From positions 5,394,001-5,458,000 of the forward strand of contig NZ_CP090063.1 in NCBI RefSeq assembly GCF_021391495.1: a DNA stretch of 64,000 nucleotides, written 5' to 3'. This DNA is from Amycolatopsis acidiphila. GTDB lineage: Bacteria; Actinomycetota; Actinomycetes; Mycobacteriales; Pseudonocardiaceae. Made by a program: the position numbers and the translations under genes. A model generated the notes under the pieces. That model was not told the DNA's origin. It worked only from the letters and a program-made list of their open reading frames with translations, and did no database searches. Shown piece after piece: positions 8,442 through 16,835 of this stretch (position 1 is the first letter of the stretch; every line of letters begins with the position of its first letter).

Positions 8442-9643
8442 CAGGTCACCGGCAGTTCGTGCAGGCCGTACACGATGTGGGTGTCCCGGAAGCGCAGCTC
8501 CTCCTCCGGCACCGCCAGCCGGAGCTCGGGCAGCCGCTGGAACAGGCGCGGGAACGCCGCCTGCATCTCCACGCGGGCGAGGTTCTGGCCGAGGCACTGG
8601 TGCACGCCGTACCCGAAGGCCATGTGCCGCCGCTCGGCGCGGGTGATGTCCAGCTCCTCCGGCGCCTGGAACACCGCCGGGTCCCGGTTGGCCGCGGCGA
8701 GCGAGCAGATGATGCCCTCCCCCGCCCTGATCAGCTGACCGCCCACCTCGATGTCCTCGCGGGCGAACCGGCGCGGCTCGGTCTGCACGATCGTCCAGTA
8801 CCGCAGCATCTCCTCCGCGCAGGTGGCGGCGTAGGCGTCCGGATCGGACAGCAGCTTCTCGCGCTGCTGCTCGTCGCGGATGAGCGCCAGCACCCCGAGG
8901 CTGAGCATGTTCGCGGTCGTCTCGTGGCCGGCGCCGATGACCAGCTGCGCGAGCCGCACGACCTCGTCGAACGTCAGGTCGCCGTTGGGGACGTGCTCGT
9001 TGACCAGCCTGCCGAGCAGCCGGTCGTCCGGCTCGTCCTGCTTCTGCCGCGCGTACCGGGCGAGCACCTCGCTCAGCTCGTGCATGGCGGCGACCTTCTC
9101 CTCGGTCGCGGCCTCCATGTCGGTCGCGAGGTGCGCCGCGTGCGTCACGACCGGGCTGTCGACGAGGTCCACGCCGAGCAGCTCGCAGATCGCCGTCGTC
9201 GGGATCGGCAGCGCGAAGTGCTTCACCAGGTCCAGCGGACGCGGCTGCTCCAGCATCTTGTCGATCGCGTCGTCGACGAGCTCTTCGATCCGCGTCCGCC
9301 ACTTCTCCACCCGCTTCGCGGTGAAGTCGGGGTTGAGGATGCGGCGGACCGGCAGGTGCTCGTCGCCGTCCTTGCGGAAGAAGATGTTGCCCTCCAGCTC
9401 CGGCTGGGCGGCGCTGGTGTTCGGGAAACCGGGGTCGGTCACGTCCGCGCCCACTCGCGGGTCCCGCAGCACCTGCTGCACCTGGTCGTAGCCCCCCACG
9501 AGCCAGGGGTGGCTGCCGTCCCACAGCGTGCCACGCCGGGGCTGCCCGGACTCCCGCGTCTCGGTGTAGAACGCCGGCGGCGCGTACGGGCACTGGCGCG
9601 GGGCGGGTAGCGGAGTGGCGGGAGTTGCGTCAGTCCGGGTCAT
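8438..9643 (-). CDS. cytochrome P450
   Basis: 401 residues, normal for a soluble bacterial P450. The I-helix oxygen-activation motif is GAGHETTAN, the K-helix ExxR is in EEMLRYW, and the heme loop is FGYGVHQCLG with C350 as thiolate ligand. The length and these motifs resemble CYP105-like actinobacterial hydroxylases. It is preceded by a 64-residue [3Fe-4S] ferredoxin gene and followed by SDR, reductase (broken) and CMD genes, all coupled on the minus strand. This points to a hydroxylate-then-oxidise pathway for an unknown small molecule. Control is probably by the TetR protein encoded just upstream. Confidence 0.92.
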   Translation of the reverse strand: MTRTDATPATPLPAPRQCPYAPPAFYTETRESGQPRRGTLWDGSHPWLVGGYDQVQQVLRDPRVGADVTDPGFPNTSAAQPELEGNIFFRKDGDEHLPVRRILNPDFTAKRVEKWRTRIEELVDDAIDKMLEQPRPLDLVKHFALPIPTTAICELLGVDLVDSPVVTHAAHLATDMEAATEEKVAAMHELSEVLARYARQKQDEPDDRLLGRLVNEHVPNGDLTFDEVVRLAQLVIGAGHETTANMLSLGVLALIRDEQQREKLLSDPDAYAATCAEEMLRYWTIVQTEPRRFAREDIEVGGQLIRAGEGIICSLAAANRDPAVFQAPEELDITRAERRHMAFGYGVHQCLGQNLARVEMQAAFPRLFQRLPELRLAVPEEELRFRDTHIVYGLHELPVTW

Positions 9644-9653
9644 CGGCTGCTCC

Positions 9654-9848
9654 TCAGTCCTGGATGGCGATGACGGCGGCCGGGCACAGCGCGGCGGCTT
9701 CGCGCACGTTGCCGGCCTCGCTCGCGGGCGGCTCGGCGTCGAGCAGGATCACGACCCCGTCGTCCTCGCGCTGGTCGAACACCTCGGGCGCCGCGAGCAC
9801 GCACTGTCCGGCGCCGCAACACTTGGCCTCATCGATGGTCACCTTCAC
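9654..9848 (-). CDS. [3Fe-4S]-type ferredoxin, P450 partner
   Basis: 64 residues. The cluster ligands are C10, C16 and C55 in CCGAGQC and ALCPA. The position of the usual fourth ligand is not cysteine, which fits a 3Fe-4S cluster as in P450-linked ferredoxins of actinomycetes. I start it at the GTG at 9848, which follows an excellent ribosome site (AGGAGG), rather than at the longer upstream start. It lies 10 bases ahead of the P450 gene and is the first gene of that operon. Confidence 0.9.
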   Translation of the reverse strand: MKVTIDEAKCCGAGQCVLAAPEVFDQREDDGVVILLDAEPPASEAGNVREAAALCPAAVIAIQD

Positions 9849-9862
9849 AGGCGCACCTCCTC

Positions 9863-9899
9863 TTAAGTGAACAATTATCACTTTACAAGTGTTTACTTA
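9863..9899. promoter_or_regulatory. nested inverted repeats, probable TetR operator over the ferredoxin-P450 promoter
   Basis: An outer repeat pairs TAAGTGAACA (9864-9873) with TGTTTACTTA (9890-9899), 9 of 10 bases matching. An inner perfect repeat CACTT-TAC-AAGTG lies at 9879-9891. The stretch is strikingly A+T-rich for this genome, sits 15 bases ahead of the ferredoxin start and faces the TetR gene, so it probably contains the operon promoter and the repressor sites. Confidence 0.65.
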
Positions 9900-9968
9900 C
9901 GAAGAGCAAGACGACCTGCACGGTTCGTCCCGTGAGGTGAGCCACCTACCGGAAGACCGGCGGACGTG

Positions 9969-10628
9969 TTATTTGTTCCCGCCGACCCGCACGATCTCCC
10001 GCACCAGGAGCTCGACGAACCGGCGGACGTCACCCGCCTGCCACACCGAACTGATCAGCGGGGACAACACGAGCCGCCCGTGCACCGAGGTCCACAGGTA
10101 CATCGCCGCCGAATCGATGTCGCCGACGGACACCCCGTCATCGCGCAACCGCGCGGTCGCCCGGCGCCAGCGCTCGACGAGCTCGAGCGCCGGCGACTCG
10201 ACCTCCGGAGACACCTGGAACATCGCGGGCTCCACCCCGAACATCAGCCGGAAGTGACCCCTGTACTCGACCGCGAACCGGCAGTAGGCCTGCGCCTGGG
10301 CGATGAGCCGGTCCGCGGCCGATCCCGCACTCGCCCGCTCGTCCGCCTCGTCCATCGCCACCAGCAAGCGGCTGAACCCGTCGAGCGCGACCGCCCAGGC
10401 GACGTCGGTGACACTGGCGAAATGGCGGTAGATCGCGGGCGCGGTCACCCCCGCCTCCCGCGCCAGCTCACGCAACGACACCGACACCGGCCGCATCCGC
10501 TCGTCGTTCGAGACGATCCCGGCCAGCGCGGCGATCACGTCGGCCCGTAGCCGGTCGCCCTGCCCTCGCGGGTTGCGTTCACGACGGCCGGCCGGCGCGG
10601 GCTCCCCTGCCGTAGTACCCACGGCCAC
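9969..10628 (-). CDS. TetR-family transcriptional regulator
   Basis: 219 residues. The N-terminal helix-turn-helix is ADVIAALAGIVSNDE then SLRELAREAGVTAPAIYRHFASVTD, a clear TetR DNA-binding domain. The C-terminal half (AYCRFAVEYRGHFRLMF, then YLWTSVHGRLVLS) matches the WHG-type ligand domain. It lies about 120 bases upstream of the ferredoxin-P450 operon on the same strand, with a nested palindrome in between, and probably represses that operon until the P450 substrate binds. The GTG start at 10628 is the longest option; a start some 28 codons later would still keep the whole DNA-binding domain. Confidence 0.85.
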   Translation of the reverse strand: MAVGTTAGEPAPAGRRERNPRGQGDRLRADVIAALAGIVSNDERMRPVSVSLRELAREAGVTAPAIYRHFASVTDVAWAVALDGFSRLLVAMDEADERASAGSAADRLIAQAQAYCRFAVEYRGHFRLMFGVEPAMFQVSPEVESPALELVERWRRATARLRDDGVSVGDIDSAAMYLWTSVHGRLVLSPLISSVWQAGDVRRFVELLVREIVRVGGNK

Positions 10629-10919
10629 ACCCTAACCCGGCTCCGCTCCCCCGCTCACGATTCAGCGACGTTCGGCAGCGCGCCCCGCGGGACACCGAGC
10701 ACGAAGCCGACCACGTCGGCGGCGTGCGCCGTGATCCGGCACTCGTTGCCGCGACCGCTGCTCGAGCAGCGGGGCGCCGACATGACGTTCGGTCGTAAGC
10801 TGCCCGCGGCTCCTTCGCGGTGCGGTCTGGTAGACGTGACCGGTCCACCCTGGGCGATACCCGTGCCGCCGCGGAGTCGATCCGGCGGGCGCAGCAGGTC
10901 CACGCGTAGGTGGGCTGGA

Positions 10920-11480
10920 CGCTCGACCGCGCGGCCTCGCCGTCGCGGCGACACACCACGCCGTCAACCTCGACGACTGGTGCGCCGTCCTGTCCAGCAT
11001 CGAGTCCATTGAGGACGATCTGCACGGTGCCGGATCGTTCATGCACCGCGACACGATGCGGGCGATCAAGGTGAATCTCCTGGCCCGTCGCGGCGACTGG
11101 ACCTCGGCCCGACAGGCGGTCTCGGACAACACGCACGGTCCCGCGTTGCAGGTGTGAGCCCGCGCCGGGGTCGTCCTGCTCACCGGCGACACCGACGGCG
11201 CGATCACGCGGCTGCGGCGGCGTCTGGAGTACCCGGACCTTCCCGGCCGGCTGCGTCCCGCCTCGACTGCCGGCTGAAGCCAAACTCGAGGGCGGGCGGC
11301 CCGAGCGAGCACTGGCCGTGCTCGCCCACTACGCCAGCGGCCGGATGCCGCTGGTCGGACACCCACCTGGGCTGCCATGCGGCTGGCCTACGGGCACGCG
11401 GCAGGTTCCCCGACGCTCTGCACGCCGGGGCGGCGGTGGCCGACGAGCATCGGCTCGCGCTGTACGCCGCGCCGAACTCG
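10920..11480 (+). pseudogene. decayed helical-repeat protein, possibly a large LuxR-type regulator
   Basis: The plus strand shows a readable piece (AVNLDDWCAVLSSIESIEDDL, then GSFMHRDTMRAIKVNLLARR, then GDWTSARQAV) up to a TGA at 11156. It continues in the same frame with VVLLTGDTDGAITRLRR and in another frame with RGRFPDALHAGAAVADEH. These alternate amphipathic helices resemble the TPR-like sensor part of large ATP-binding LuxR regulators. Stops and frame changes make it non-functional. The family assignment is weak. Confidence 0.3.
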
Positions 11481-11626
11481 GGTTCGCCGAGCTGCCAAGG
11501 ACGACCTCGGGCAAGATCCGCCGGGGCGACCTAACCGTCCGTGAGGCCAACACCGCCAGGGACGAGGCCGCACGGGCGGAAATCACCGAGCGGCGGGACG
11601 AGCAGTTCTCGGAGCTACGTTCCTGA
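11471..11626 (+). pseudogene. acyl-CoA synthetase C-terminal tail, remnant
   Basis: The frame reads AELGFAELPRTTSGKIRRGD then an acidic, charged helix to the stop. PRTTSGKIRR is the A10 motif of AMP-forming acyl-CoA ligases, containing the catalytic lysine. Nothing of the rest of the ligase lies upstream; the sequence there reads as another decayed gene. This is therefore a C-terminal scrap of about 50 residues left by a deletion. Confidence 0.6.
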
Positions 11627-11712
11627 CCGGCGAAGGCAGTCCGACCCGCTGCCGGTGACAATCCAGTGTGGACCGCCAGCGACGCAGCCGCGACAGCGGG
11701 TCGGCCGCGCCG

Positions 11713-12999
11713 TCAGCTCCCGGGCTGACCGGCCGGCTCGGGTTGGCCGGTCGCCGCAGTCGGCGGCGGCGAATCCGGATCCGCCGGGCGGTAGTCGTCG
11801 GCGTACTGCACGGCGGCCTCGCGAATCCGCTGGCCGAGCCAATCGCGCCAGCGGCCCGAGGCCTGTTCGTCGATCAGTTGCTGCTTCACCTGTGCCTGCA
11901 CGGAATCGAACTCGGCCGGCACGGCCGGCGTAATCGAGGCGACCTTGCCGATGTTCCATCCGTACTGCGTCTGCACCGGTCCGAACACTCCGTTCGGCGG
12001 CGCCGCGAAGGCCGCCTTCGCGTACGTGTCATCGAGTTGGGAGGCGGCGACCTGCCCGAGATCGCCTCCGGCGCCGCGCGTCTGATCGTCCAGGCTCGAG
12101 GTCCTGGCTACGTCCTCGAAGACAGCGCCGCCCGCCAGCTGGGTCAGCACCTGGTTCGCCTGGTCCTGGGTACTGACCACGATATTCTTGATATCCCGCT
12201 TCTCCGGGGTGGCGAGCGACGCGCGGCGCTGGTCGAACGCCTGCCGCACCTCTTGGTCACTGACCGAGATGCCCCGGGTCTGCCGGCTGAACAGTGCGTT
12301 GACCGCGAGCATGTCCTTGATCTGGTCGAGCACCGCCTGCTCGGAGGTGCCCGCGGCGGCGAGTTGCTTCAGGAACGTGTCACGAGCGTCGGCGCCGTCA
12401 CCGACCTGCTGCGATATGTAGCCGGTCAGCGCGTCCTGCGCGGTCTTGTCCGCGATCACGATCCCTTGCTGACGCACCTGCTGCTCGAGAATGAGCTGCA
12501 CCGCGTAGGCCTTCGCCATCGTGCGCCGGAAGTCACCGGCCTTCGCCGGATCCGACGGCGGCTGGACCCCGAAGAACAGCCGCAGCTTGTCGGCCTCGGC
12601 GTTGAGCTGATCCACGCTCACATTCTGGTCGCCGACGCGGAAGGCGACTCCGTCCGGAAGCCTGCCCGCGTTCCACCAGAAATACCCACCGGTTCCGCCA
12701 CCGGCCACCATCAGGACGACGACGGTGAGCAGCACGCGTCCCTTGCGCCCGCGAGGAAGCCGGATCGATCTGAGCCACCCGAGTGCCCGGGCGCCGAACC
12801 TCGGTTGCCACAGCCGTCGACCGGGTTCATCTGTGCCAGACCTAGATTCGGTGTCTTCGTCGAGCTCCTCGGCCACATCGGACTCGCCGTCCTCGGCCAT
12901 CTGCTCCCGCTCGCCCGCACCTTCCTCGTCAGCGACGGGATCATCGTCGGGCTCCGCGAGTGTACGGACGGTACCTGCGTCCTCGGCATCGTCTTCCAT
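11713..12999 (-). CDS. membrane-anchored SurA/parvulin-like protein (1 of 3)
   Basis: About 428 residues. It has a long acidic cytoplasmic N-terminus (residues 1-85, rich in Asp/Glu), one membrane segment (VLLTVVVLMVAGGGTGGYFWW), a SurA_N-like helical region, a parvulin-like domain (about 270-385) and a proline-rich end. In the parvulin domain the positions of the two conserved histidines read KNIVV and YGWNIG, so both are asparagine. GGDLGQV is kept. A chaperone or scaffold role outside the membrane is therefore more likely than isomerase activity (inference). The start is the ATG at 12999 behind GGAAGGA; a GTG overlapping the sigma-factor stop is the alternative. It forms an operon with the sigma gene. 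Confidence 0.75.
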   Translation of the reverse strand: MEDDAEDAGTVRTLAEPDDDPVADEEGAGEREQMAEDGESDVAEELDEDTESRSGTDEPGRRLWQPRFGARALGWLRSIRLPRGRKGRVLLTVVVLMVAGGGTGGYFWWNAGRLPDGVAFRVGDQNVSVDQLNAEADKLRLFFGVQPPSDPAKAGDFRRTMAKAYAVQLILEQQVRQQGIVIADKTAQDALTGYISQQVGDGADARDTFLKQLAAAGTSEQAVLDQIKDMLAVNALFSRQTRGISVSDQEVRQAFDQRRASLATPEKRDIKNIVVSTQDQANQVLTQLAGGAVFEDVARTSSLDDQTRGAGGDLGQVAASQLDDTYAKAAFAAPPNGVFGPVQTQYGWNIGKVASITPAVPAEFDSVQAQVKQQLIDEQASGRWRDWLGQRIREAAVQYADDYRPADPDSPPPTAATGQPEPAGQPGS

Positions 13000-13025
13000 C
13001 AGATCTTCCTTCCGGGGTGGAGCGT

Positions 13026-13682
13026 TCAGCACGTCAGAATTTCCTGTGAGGCAAGGAGAGTCGCCATCTTCCGGACGGCTCTGAGCTGCAGCTGCCTGAC
13101 GGCCAGCGGGCTCTTGCCCAGCACGGCCGCGGTCTCCGCGACGGACATTTCCTCGAGAAAACGCAGGCGAAGGCACTGCCGCTGCTCCGGCACCAGTTGT
13201 TCGAGGCAGTCCAGCAGCACACCGCGCACGTAACGCCTGGTAACCCGATGTTCGGCGCTGACCTCGACCGGGCCGCAGTCCGGCACGATCTGCACCGGCA
13301 CCTCGCGCCGGTTGTAGTGGGACTTGAAGTAGTCGATCACGATGTTGCGGCTGATCGTCATCAACCATCCGCGGAACTTGCCCTCCAGGGGCTGGACCGA
13401 ATCAATCGACCTGATCAGCCGCACGAAGACCTCGCTGGTGAAGTCCTCGGCCAGGTGCTCGTTGGCCACGCGGGCATGGACATACCGGCGAACATCGCGT
13501 ACATAGCGGCTGTAAAGGACACCGAGCGCAGCCCGGTCGCCACCCTTCGCGGCGCTCAGCAGCGCCCACGAGCCGTCGTCCGGGTCCGGCGAACCGGCAG
13601 CCGGCCCGTCTGCCCTCATGAATCCGGAGCCTGGACTGACCAAAGTTACGGTCGGACCTTTTTCAAGGGCATGACTCGGCAT
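13026..13682 (-). CDS. ECF-type RNA polymerase sigma factor (1 of 2)
   Basis: 218 residues. Region 2 covers ARVANEHLAEDFTSEVFVRL and FRGWLMTISRNIVIDYFKS. Region 4 covers LEQLVPEQRQCLRLRFLEEM then SVAETAAVLGKSPLAVRQL. No sigma 3 region and no C-terminal extension are seen. The ATG at 13682 has a good ribosome site (AAAGGAG), better than the longer option. No anti-sigma gene is adjacent. Instead the next gene encodes a membrane-anchored parvulin-like protein with an acidic cytoplasmic tail, which could conceivably serve as membrane partner. It is transcribed away from the LuxR gene at 14067. Confidence 0.88.
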   Translation of the reverse strand: MPSHALEKGPTVTLVSPGSGFMRADGPAAGSPDPDDGSWALLSAAKGGDRAALGVLYSRYVRDVRRYVHARVANEHLAEDFTSEVFVRLIRSIDSVQPLEGKFRGWLMTISRNIVIDYFKSHYNRREVPVQIVPDCGPVEVSAEHRVTRRYVRGVLLDCLEQLVPEQRQCLRLRFLEEMSVAETAAVLGKSPLAVRQLQLRAVRKMATLLASQEILTC

Positions 13683-13976
13683 GTCGTCCACTCCTTTGTC
13701 ACGACTTCGCACCCGATCGGCCTGCGGGGACATCACGTTCGTCCCCGAGTCAGGCCGCACAACGGCACCAAACGTGAGCATGGCATGACGTGTTGGCGGT
13801 CACATCCACCCTGCGAGCCACGTTCATGCCACCGCAGGGGCACCCTTGCCGCCATCCAACCGCGAGGCCGGAGGCTTCCACCCAATGGAGGCAAAATCGT
13901 TCAGGGTCCATTAGAGACTGTCCACAACCCTGTCGCCCGGCACGTGGCGCCGGGCCGAAAATTTCTGCCATCGCCC

Positions 13977-14007
13977 TTGACGGGGCTTCACTCCCACAGG
14001 TTACTAT
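13977..14007 (+). promoter_or_regulatory. candidate sigma-70 promoter of luxR gene 1
   Basis: TTGACG at 13977-13982 and TACTAT at 14002-14007, spaced 19 bases, about 60 bases ahead of the ATG at 14067. The spacing is at the long end, so the call is tentative. The rest of the 384-base divergent interval (13683-14066) holds no gene that I can see. Confidence 0.4.
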
Positions 14008-14066
14008 CGATCGCCCAATGCTTACCGGGTGAAACTGCTCGTGAGAGCAACCGGAGGGATGGACAC

Positions 14067-15284
14067 ATGGGACTCAGCGTTGAGTCTTCGGATGATTTGA
14101 AGCATCGGCAGCCGCGCTTACGGCTGTGGGACGCGTTCGAGCCACGGGAGCGGACCGACGTCCTGGAAACACTCGAGAGCGCGAGACGCCTGCTTGCCCC
14201 CGAAGCGATGCCGGCCATCGAGGACATCAACGACTTCGCTGCCGCGACACTCGCCCTGAACACGGCCTGGGACGCCATCAGCCGCGCGGTGAACGGGGAA
14301 GGGGATGCGATCGAGGCGGTCACCTCCGCCGGCGACCTGACCCACCTGCTTTTCCAGATACACGGCGCCGAAAGCATCGTCCACAGGATCGAATCGAAGA
14401 AACGCGTCGAAGGGGTGGTGGCCGTCCGCGAGGTACTGAGCCTGCTCCGCGATTCCGACAGCGTCGAGGAACTGACCGGCAAATGCCCGATGGTGGTTTC
14501 CAAACTGGGGTTCGACCGGGCCATGTTCTCGATGATCGACCAGTCGGTATGGACGCCTCAGCGCGCCTATGTCGACGGCGACTCCGAATGGGCGGAGGAG
14601 ATCGTCAGGTCCGGCCAGGAACACCCCCAGCAGCTCGTCTCCTCGTTACCGGAATTCGAGTTGCTGGGTCGCAGGAACGGCATTCTGGTCGCCGACGCGC
14701 AGCACAACACCAAGGTGTACAAGCAGATCGTCGCGCCGTCGCTGTCCCGTTCTTATGTTGCCGCGGCGCTGAAGTCCGAAGGCAAGGTCACCGGCTTCCT
14801 GCACTGCGACCAGTTTTTTCACCACCGTGACGCGAGCGAGTTCGACCGCGACCTGCTGAACCTGTTCGCCGAGGGATTCTCCTACGTGCTGGAAAGGGCC
14901 GTTCTGCTCGATCGAGCCGCCGCGGTCCGGTCCGAGGTGGAAGAATCCGCGAAACGGATATGGGCGGCGGCCGAAGGGCTCGGCGGACGGAACTTCACCA
15001 GAGTCAGCGACTCCGCGGTGCCAGGACGCGCTCCGGGAAAGCCTCCGGTACAACAACATCCGTCTTTCGACGCCTACGGGTTGACCCGCCGCGAAACCGA
15101 GGTGCTGCGCCTCATGGTCGAGGGCAAGGGCAACGGGCACATCGCGGATCAGCTGGCGATTTCGGCCGGCACGGTGAAATCACACGTCAAGCACATTCTC
15201 CGCAAGATCGGCGCGACGAATCGCGCCGAGGCGATCGCCTGCTGGTTCAACACCCGGGGCCACGACGGCGGCACCCTTTCGTAA
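14067..15284 (+). CDS. LuxR-type regulator with N-terminal sensor region (1 of 2)
   Basis: 405 residues. The C-terminus is a LuxR/GerE helix-turn-helix (LTRRETEVLRLMVEGKGNGH, then SAGTVKSHVKHILRKIGATN). The middle (about 115-290) is a GAF-like sensor, with VEELTGKCPMVVSKLGFDRA and FLHCDQFFHHR. There is no ATPase domain and no receiver domain. The ATG at 14067 has GGAGGG upstream and excludes the long in-frame extension back to 13197. A paralogue with the same architecture is encoded at 35548-36699. It converges with the P450/ADH operon and is the natural candidate to sense an aromatic or terpenoid ligand for it (inference). Confidence 0.85.
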   Translation: MGLSVESSDDLKHRQPRLRLWDAFEPRERTDVLETLESARRLLAPEAMPAIEDINDFAAATLALNTAWDAISRAVNGEGDAIEAVTSAGDLTHLLFQIHGAESIVHRIESKKRVEGVVAVREVLSLLRDSDSVEELTGKCPMVVSKLGFDRAMFSMIDQSVWTPQRAYVDGDSEWAEEIVRSGQEHPQQLVSSLPEFELLGRRNGILVADAQHNTKVYKQIVAPSLSRSYVAAALKSEGKVTGFLHCDQFFHHRDASEFDRDLLNLFAEGFSYVLERAVLLDRAAAVRSEVEESAKRIWAAAEGLGGRNFTRVSDSAVPGRAPGKPPVQQHPSFDAYGLTRRETEVLRLMVEGKGNGHIADQLAISAGTVKSHVKHILRKIGATNRAEAIACWFNTRGHDGGTLS

Positions 15285-15292
15285 AAGCCGCG

Positions 15293-15338
15293 CCCGGTAC
15301 CGGTTCCTGCCGATTGGTCGGCAGCAACCGGTACCGGG
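15293..15338. terminator. bidirectional hairpin between convergent genes
   Basis: A 13-base arm CCCGGTACCGGTT pairs with its exact complement at 15326-15338. Inside it, after one C/C mismatch pair, CTGCCGA pairs with TCGGCAG around a TTGG loop. The resulting 46-base near-perfect hairpin fills the gap between the stops of the LuxR gene and the convergent aldehyde dehydrogenase gene. There is no T-run, as is usual in high-GC actinomycetes. Confidence 0.85.
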
Positions 15339-15344
15339 TGCCCC

Positions 15345-16796
15345 CTACTTGTCCAGATAGACGGACCTGATCTGCTGGTACGCGGCCAATCCCTCCGGAC
15401 CGAGCTCACGGCCGAGACCGCTGGCCTTGATCCCGCCGAACGGCGCCGTCGGATCCGGAAGATATCCGTTGATGCCAATGGTTCCGGTGTTCACCCGCCG
15501 CGCAACGTCAAGGCCGCGATCAGGGTCGGTGGTCCACACCGAACCGCCGAGCCCGTAGTCGACGTCATTGGCGATCCGGACGGCATCGTCGACATCGCCG
15601 TACGGGATCACACACAGGACCGGGCCGAAGATCTCCTCCTGCGCGATGGTCGTGGCGTTGTCCACGTCCGCGAACACGGTCGGCTCGACGAACCAGCCCC
15701 GATCCAGGTCCTTCGGGCGCCCGCCACCCGTGGTGACCCGAGCGCCGTCGTTCCTTCCTTTCGCGATATAGCCTTCCACCCGCTCGCGCTGCCGGGCGCT
15801 GACCATCGGGCCGACCTGGGTCGCCGGGTCGAGCGCGTCGCCCACGGTGAGCGCGCCCGCGAAACTGGTGAAGGTGTCGACGATCTCGTCGTACCGGCTT
15901 CGGGGCGCCAGTATCCGGGTGCCCAGGTAGCACGCCTGCCCGTTGTTGAGCAGGCACGCGCCGAACAGGTTCTGCAAGCTCGCCGGCAGGTCCGCGTCGT
16001 CCAGGATGATCGCAGCGGACTTGCCGCCCAGCTCCAGGGTGACCGGACGCAGTAGTTCGCCACACACCTTGGCGATCGAACGGCCGGCCGCCGTGGAGCC
16101 CGTGAACGCGATCTTGTCGACCTGCGGATGAGCCACCAGGTACGCACCGATCTCCCGCCCCCCGGGGACGATACTGACGACGCCGTGCGGGATGCCCGCC
16201 TCTTCGATGGCCTCCGCGAGGAGGTAACTGTCCAGCACCGTCTCGGGAGACGGCTTGATCACCACCGTGCATCCGGCGGCCAGCGCGGGCGCCAGCTTGA
16301 AACCGGCCAGTGCCTGGGGAAAGTTCCACGGAATGATCGCGCCGACGACGCCGGCCGGCGTCCGGGTCACCAGCGTGTTGCCGCCGAACAGTCCCGGCCG
16401 GGTCTCCTCCGTGGCGGCGTTTTCGACCATGTCGGCGTAGTAGCGCAGCAACGTGGCCGGGAACATCGCCTCCAGCTGTTCACCGATCACCCGCGGCATG
16501 CCGTTCTGGCCGCTCACCCGCTCGACGATTTCCGCGCCACGGCTCTCCAGCGCCGCCGCGAGACGGCGCATGGCCTCGGCCCGGCGTGCCGCGGGCCAGC
16601 TCGACCAGCCGCCGGGATCGTCGAAGGCCACCCTCGCGGCGGCAACCGCGCGGTCCACGTCCCGCTCCGACGCCTCCGGAACGCGGCCGATGACCTCCTC
16701 GGTGTTGGCCGATACGACGGTGATCACCTCGGACGAGTCCGGCGTAACCCAGTCGCCACCAATAAAAAGCGAGTCGTACTCAATCAAATCAGACAT
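15345..16796 (-). CDS. aldehyde dehydrogenase (NAD(P)+-dependent)
   Basis: 483 residues, the normal length for the superfamily. N158 lies in IIPWNFPQAL, the general base E255 in LELGGKS, and the nucleophile C289 in NNGQACYLG. The coenzyme-binding FTGSTAAGR is also present. It is the last gene of the ADH-P450-reductase-ferredoxin-ALDH operon and would oxidise the aldehyde made by the alcohol dehydrogenase to a carboxylic acid. Two ATG codons stand in tandem at the start; I used the second, giving MSDLIEYDS. A strong hairpin lies just beyond its stop. Confidence 0.92.
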   Translation of the reverse strand: MSDLIEYDSLFIGGDWVTPDSSEVITVVSANTEEVIGRVPEASERDVDRAVAAARVAFDDPGGWSSWPAARRAEAMRRLAAALESRGAEIVERVSGQNGMPRVIGEQLEAMFPATLLRYYADMVENAATEETRPGLFGGNTLVTRTPAGVVGAIIPWNFPQALAGFKLAPALAAGCTVVIKPSPETVLDSYLLAEAIEEAGIPHGVVSIVPGGREIGAYLVAHPQVDKIAFTGSTAAGRSIAKVCGELLRPVTLELGGKSAAIILDDADLPASLQNLFGACLLNNGQACYLGTRILAPRSRYDEIVDTFTSFAGALTVGDALDPATQVGPMVSARQRERVEGYIAKGRNDGARVTTGGGRPKDLDRGWFVEPTVFADVDNATTIAQEEIFGPVLCVIPYGDVDDAVRIANDVDYGLGGSVWTTDPDRGLDVARRVNTGTIGINGYLPDPTAPFGGIKASGLGRELGPEGLAAYQQIRSVYLDK

Positions 16797-16835
16797 CATC
16801 TCTCCATCTGGGTTATTCACAATGCGCCGGAGAAA

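Noticed and set aside
7638..9593. 651-codon frame on the minus strand spanning SDR and P450
   Set aside because: Only the SDR part is real. The upstream part is an alanine/arginine-rich shadow of the P450 gene in another frame, and the GTG at 8441 overlapping the P450 stop is the natural start.
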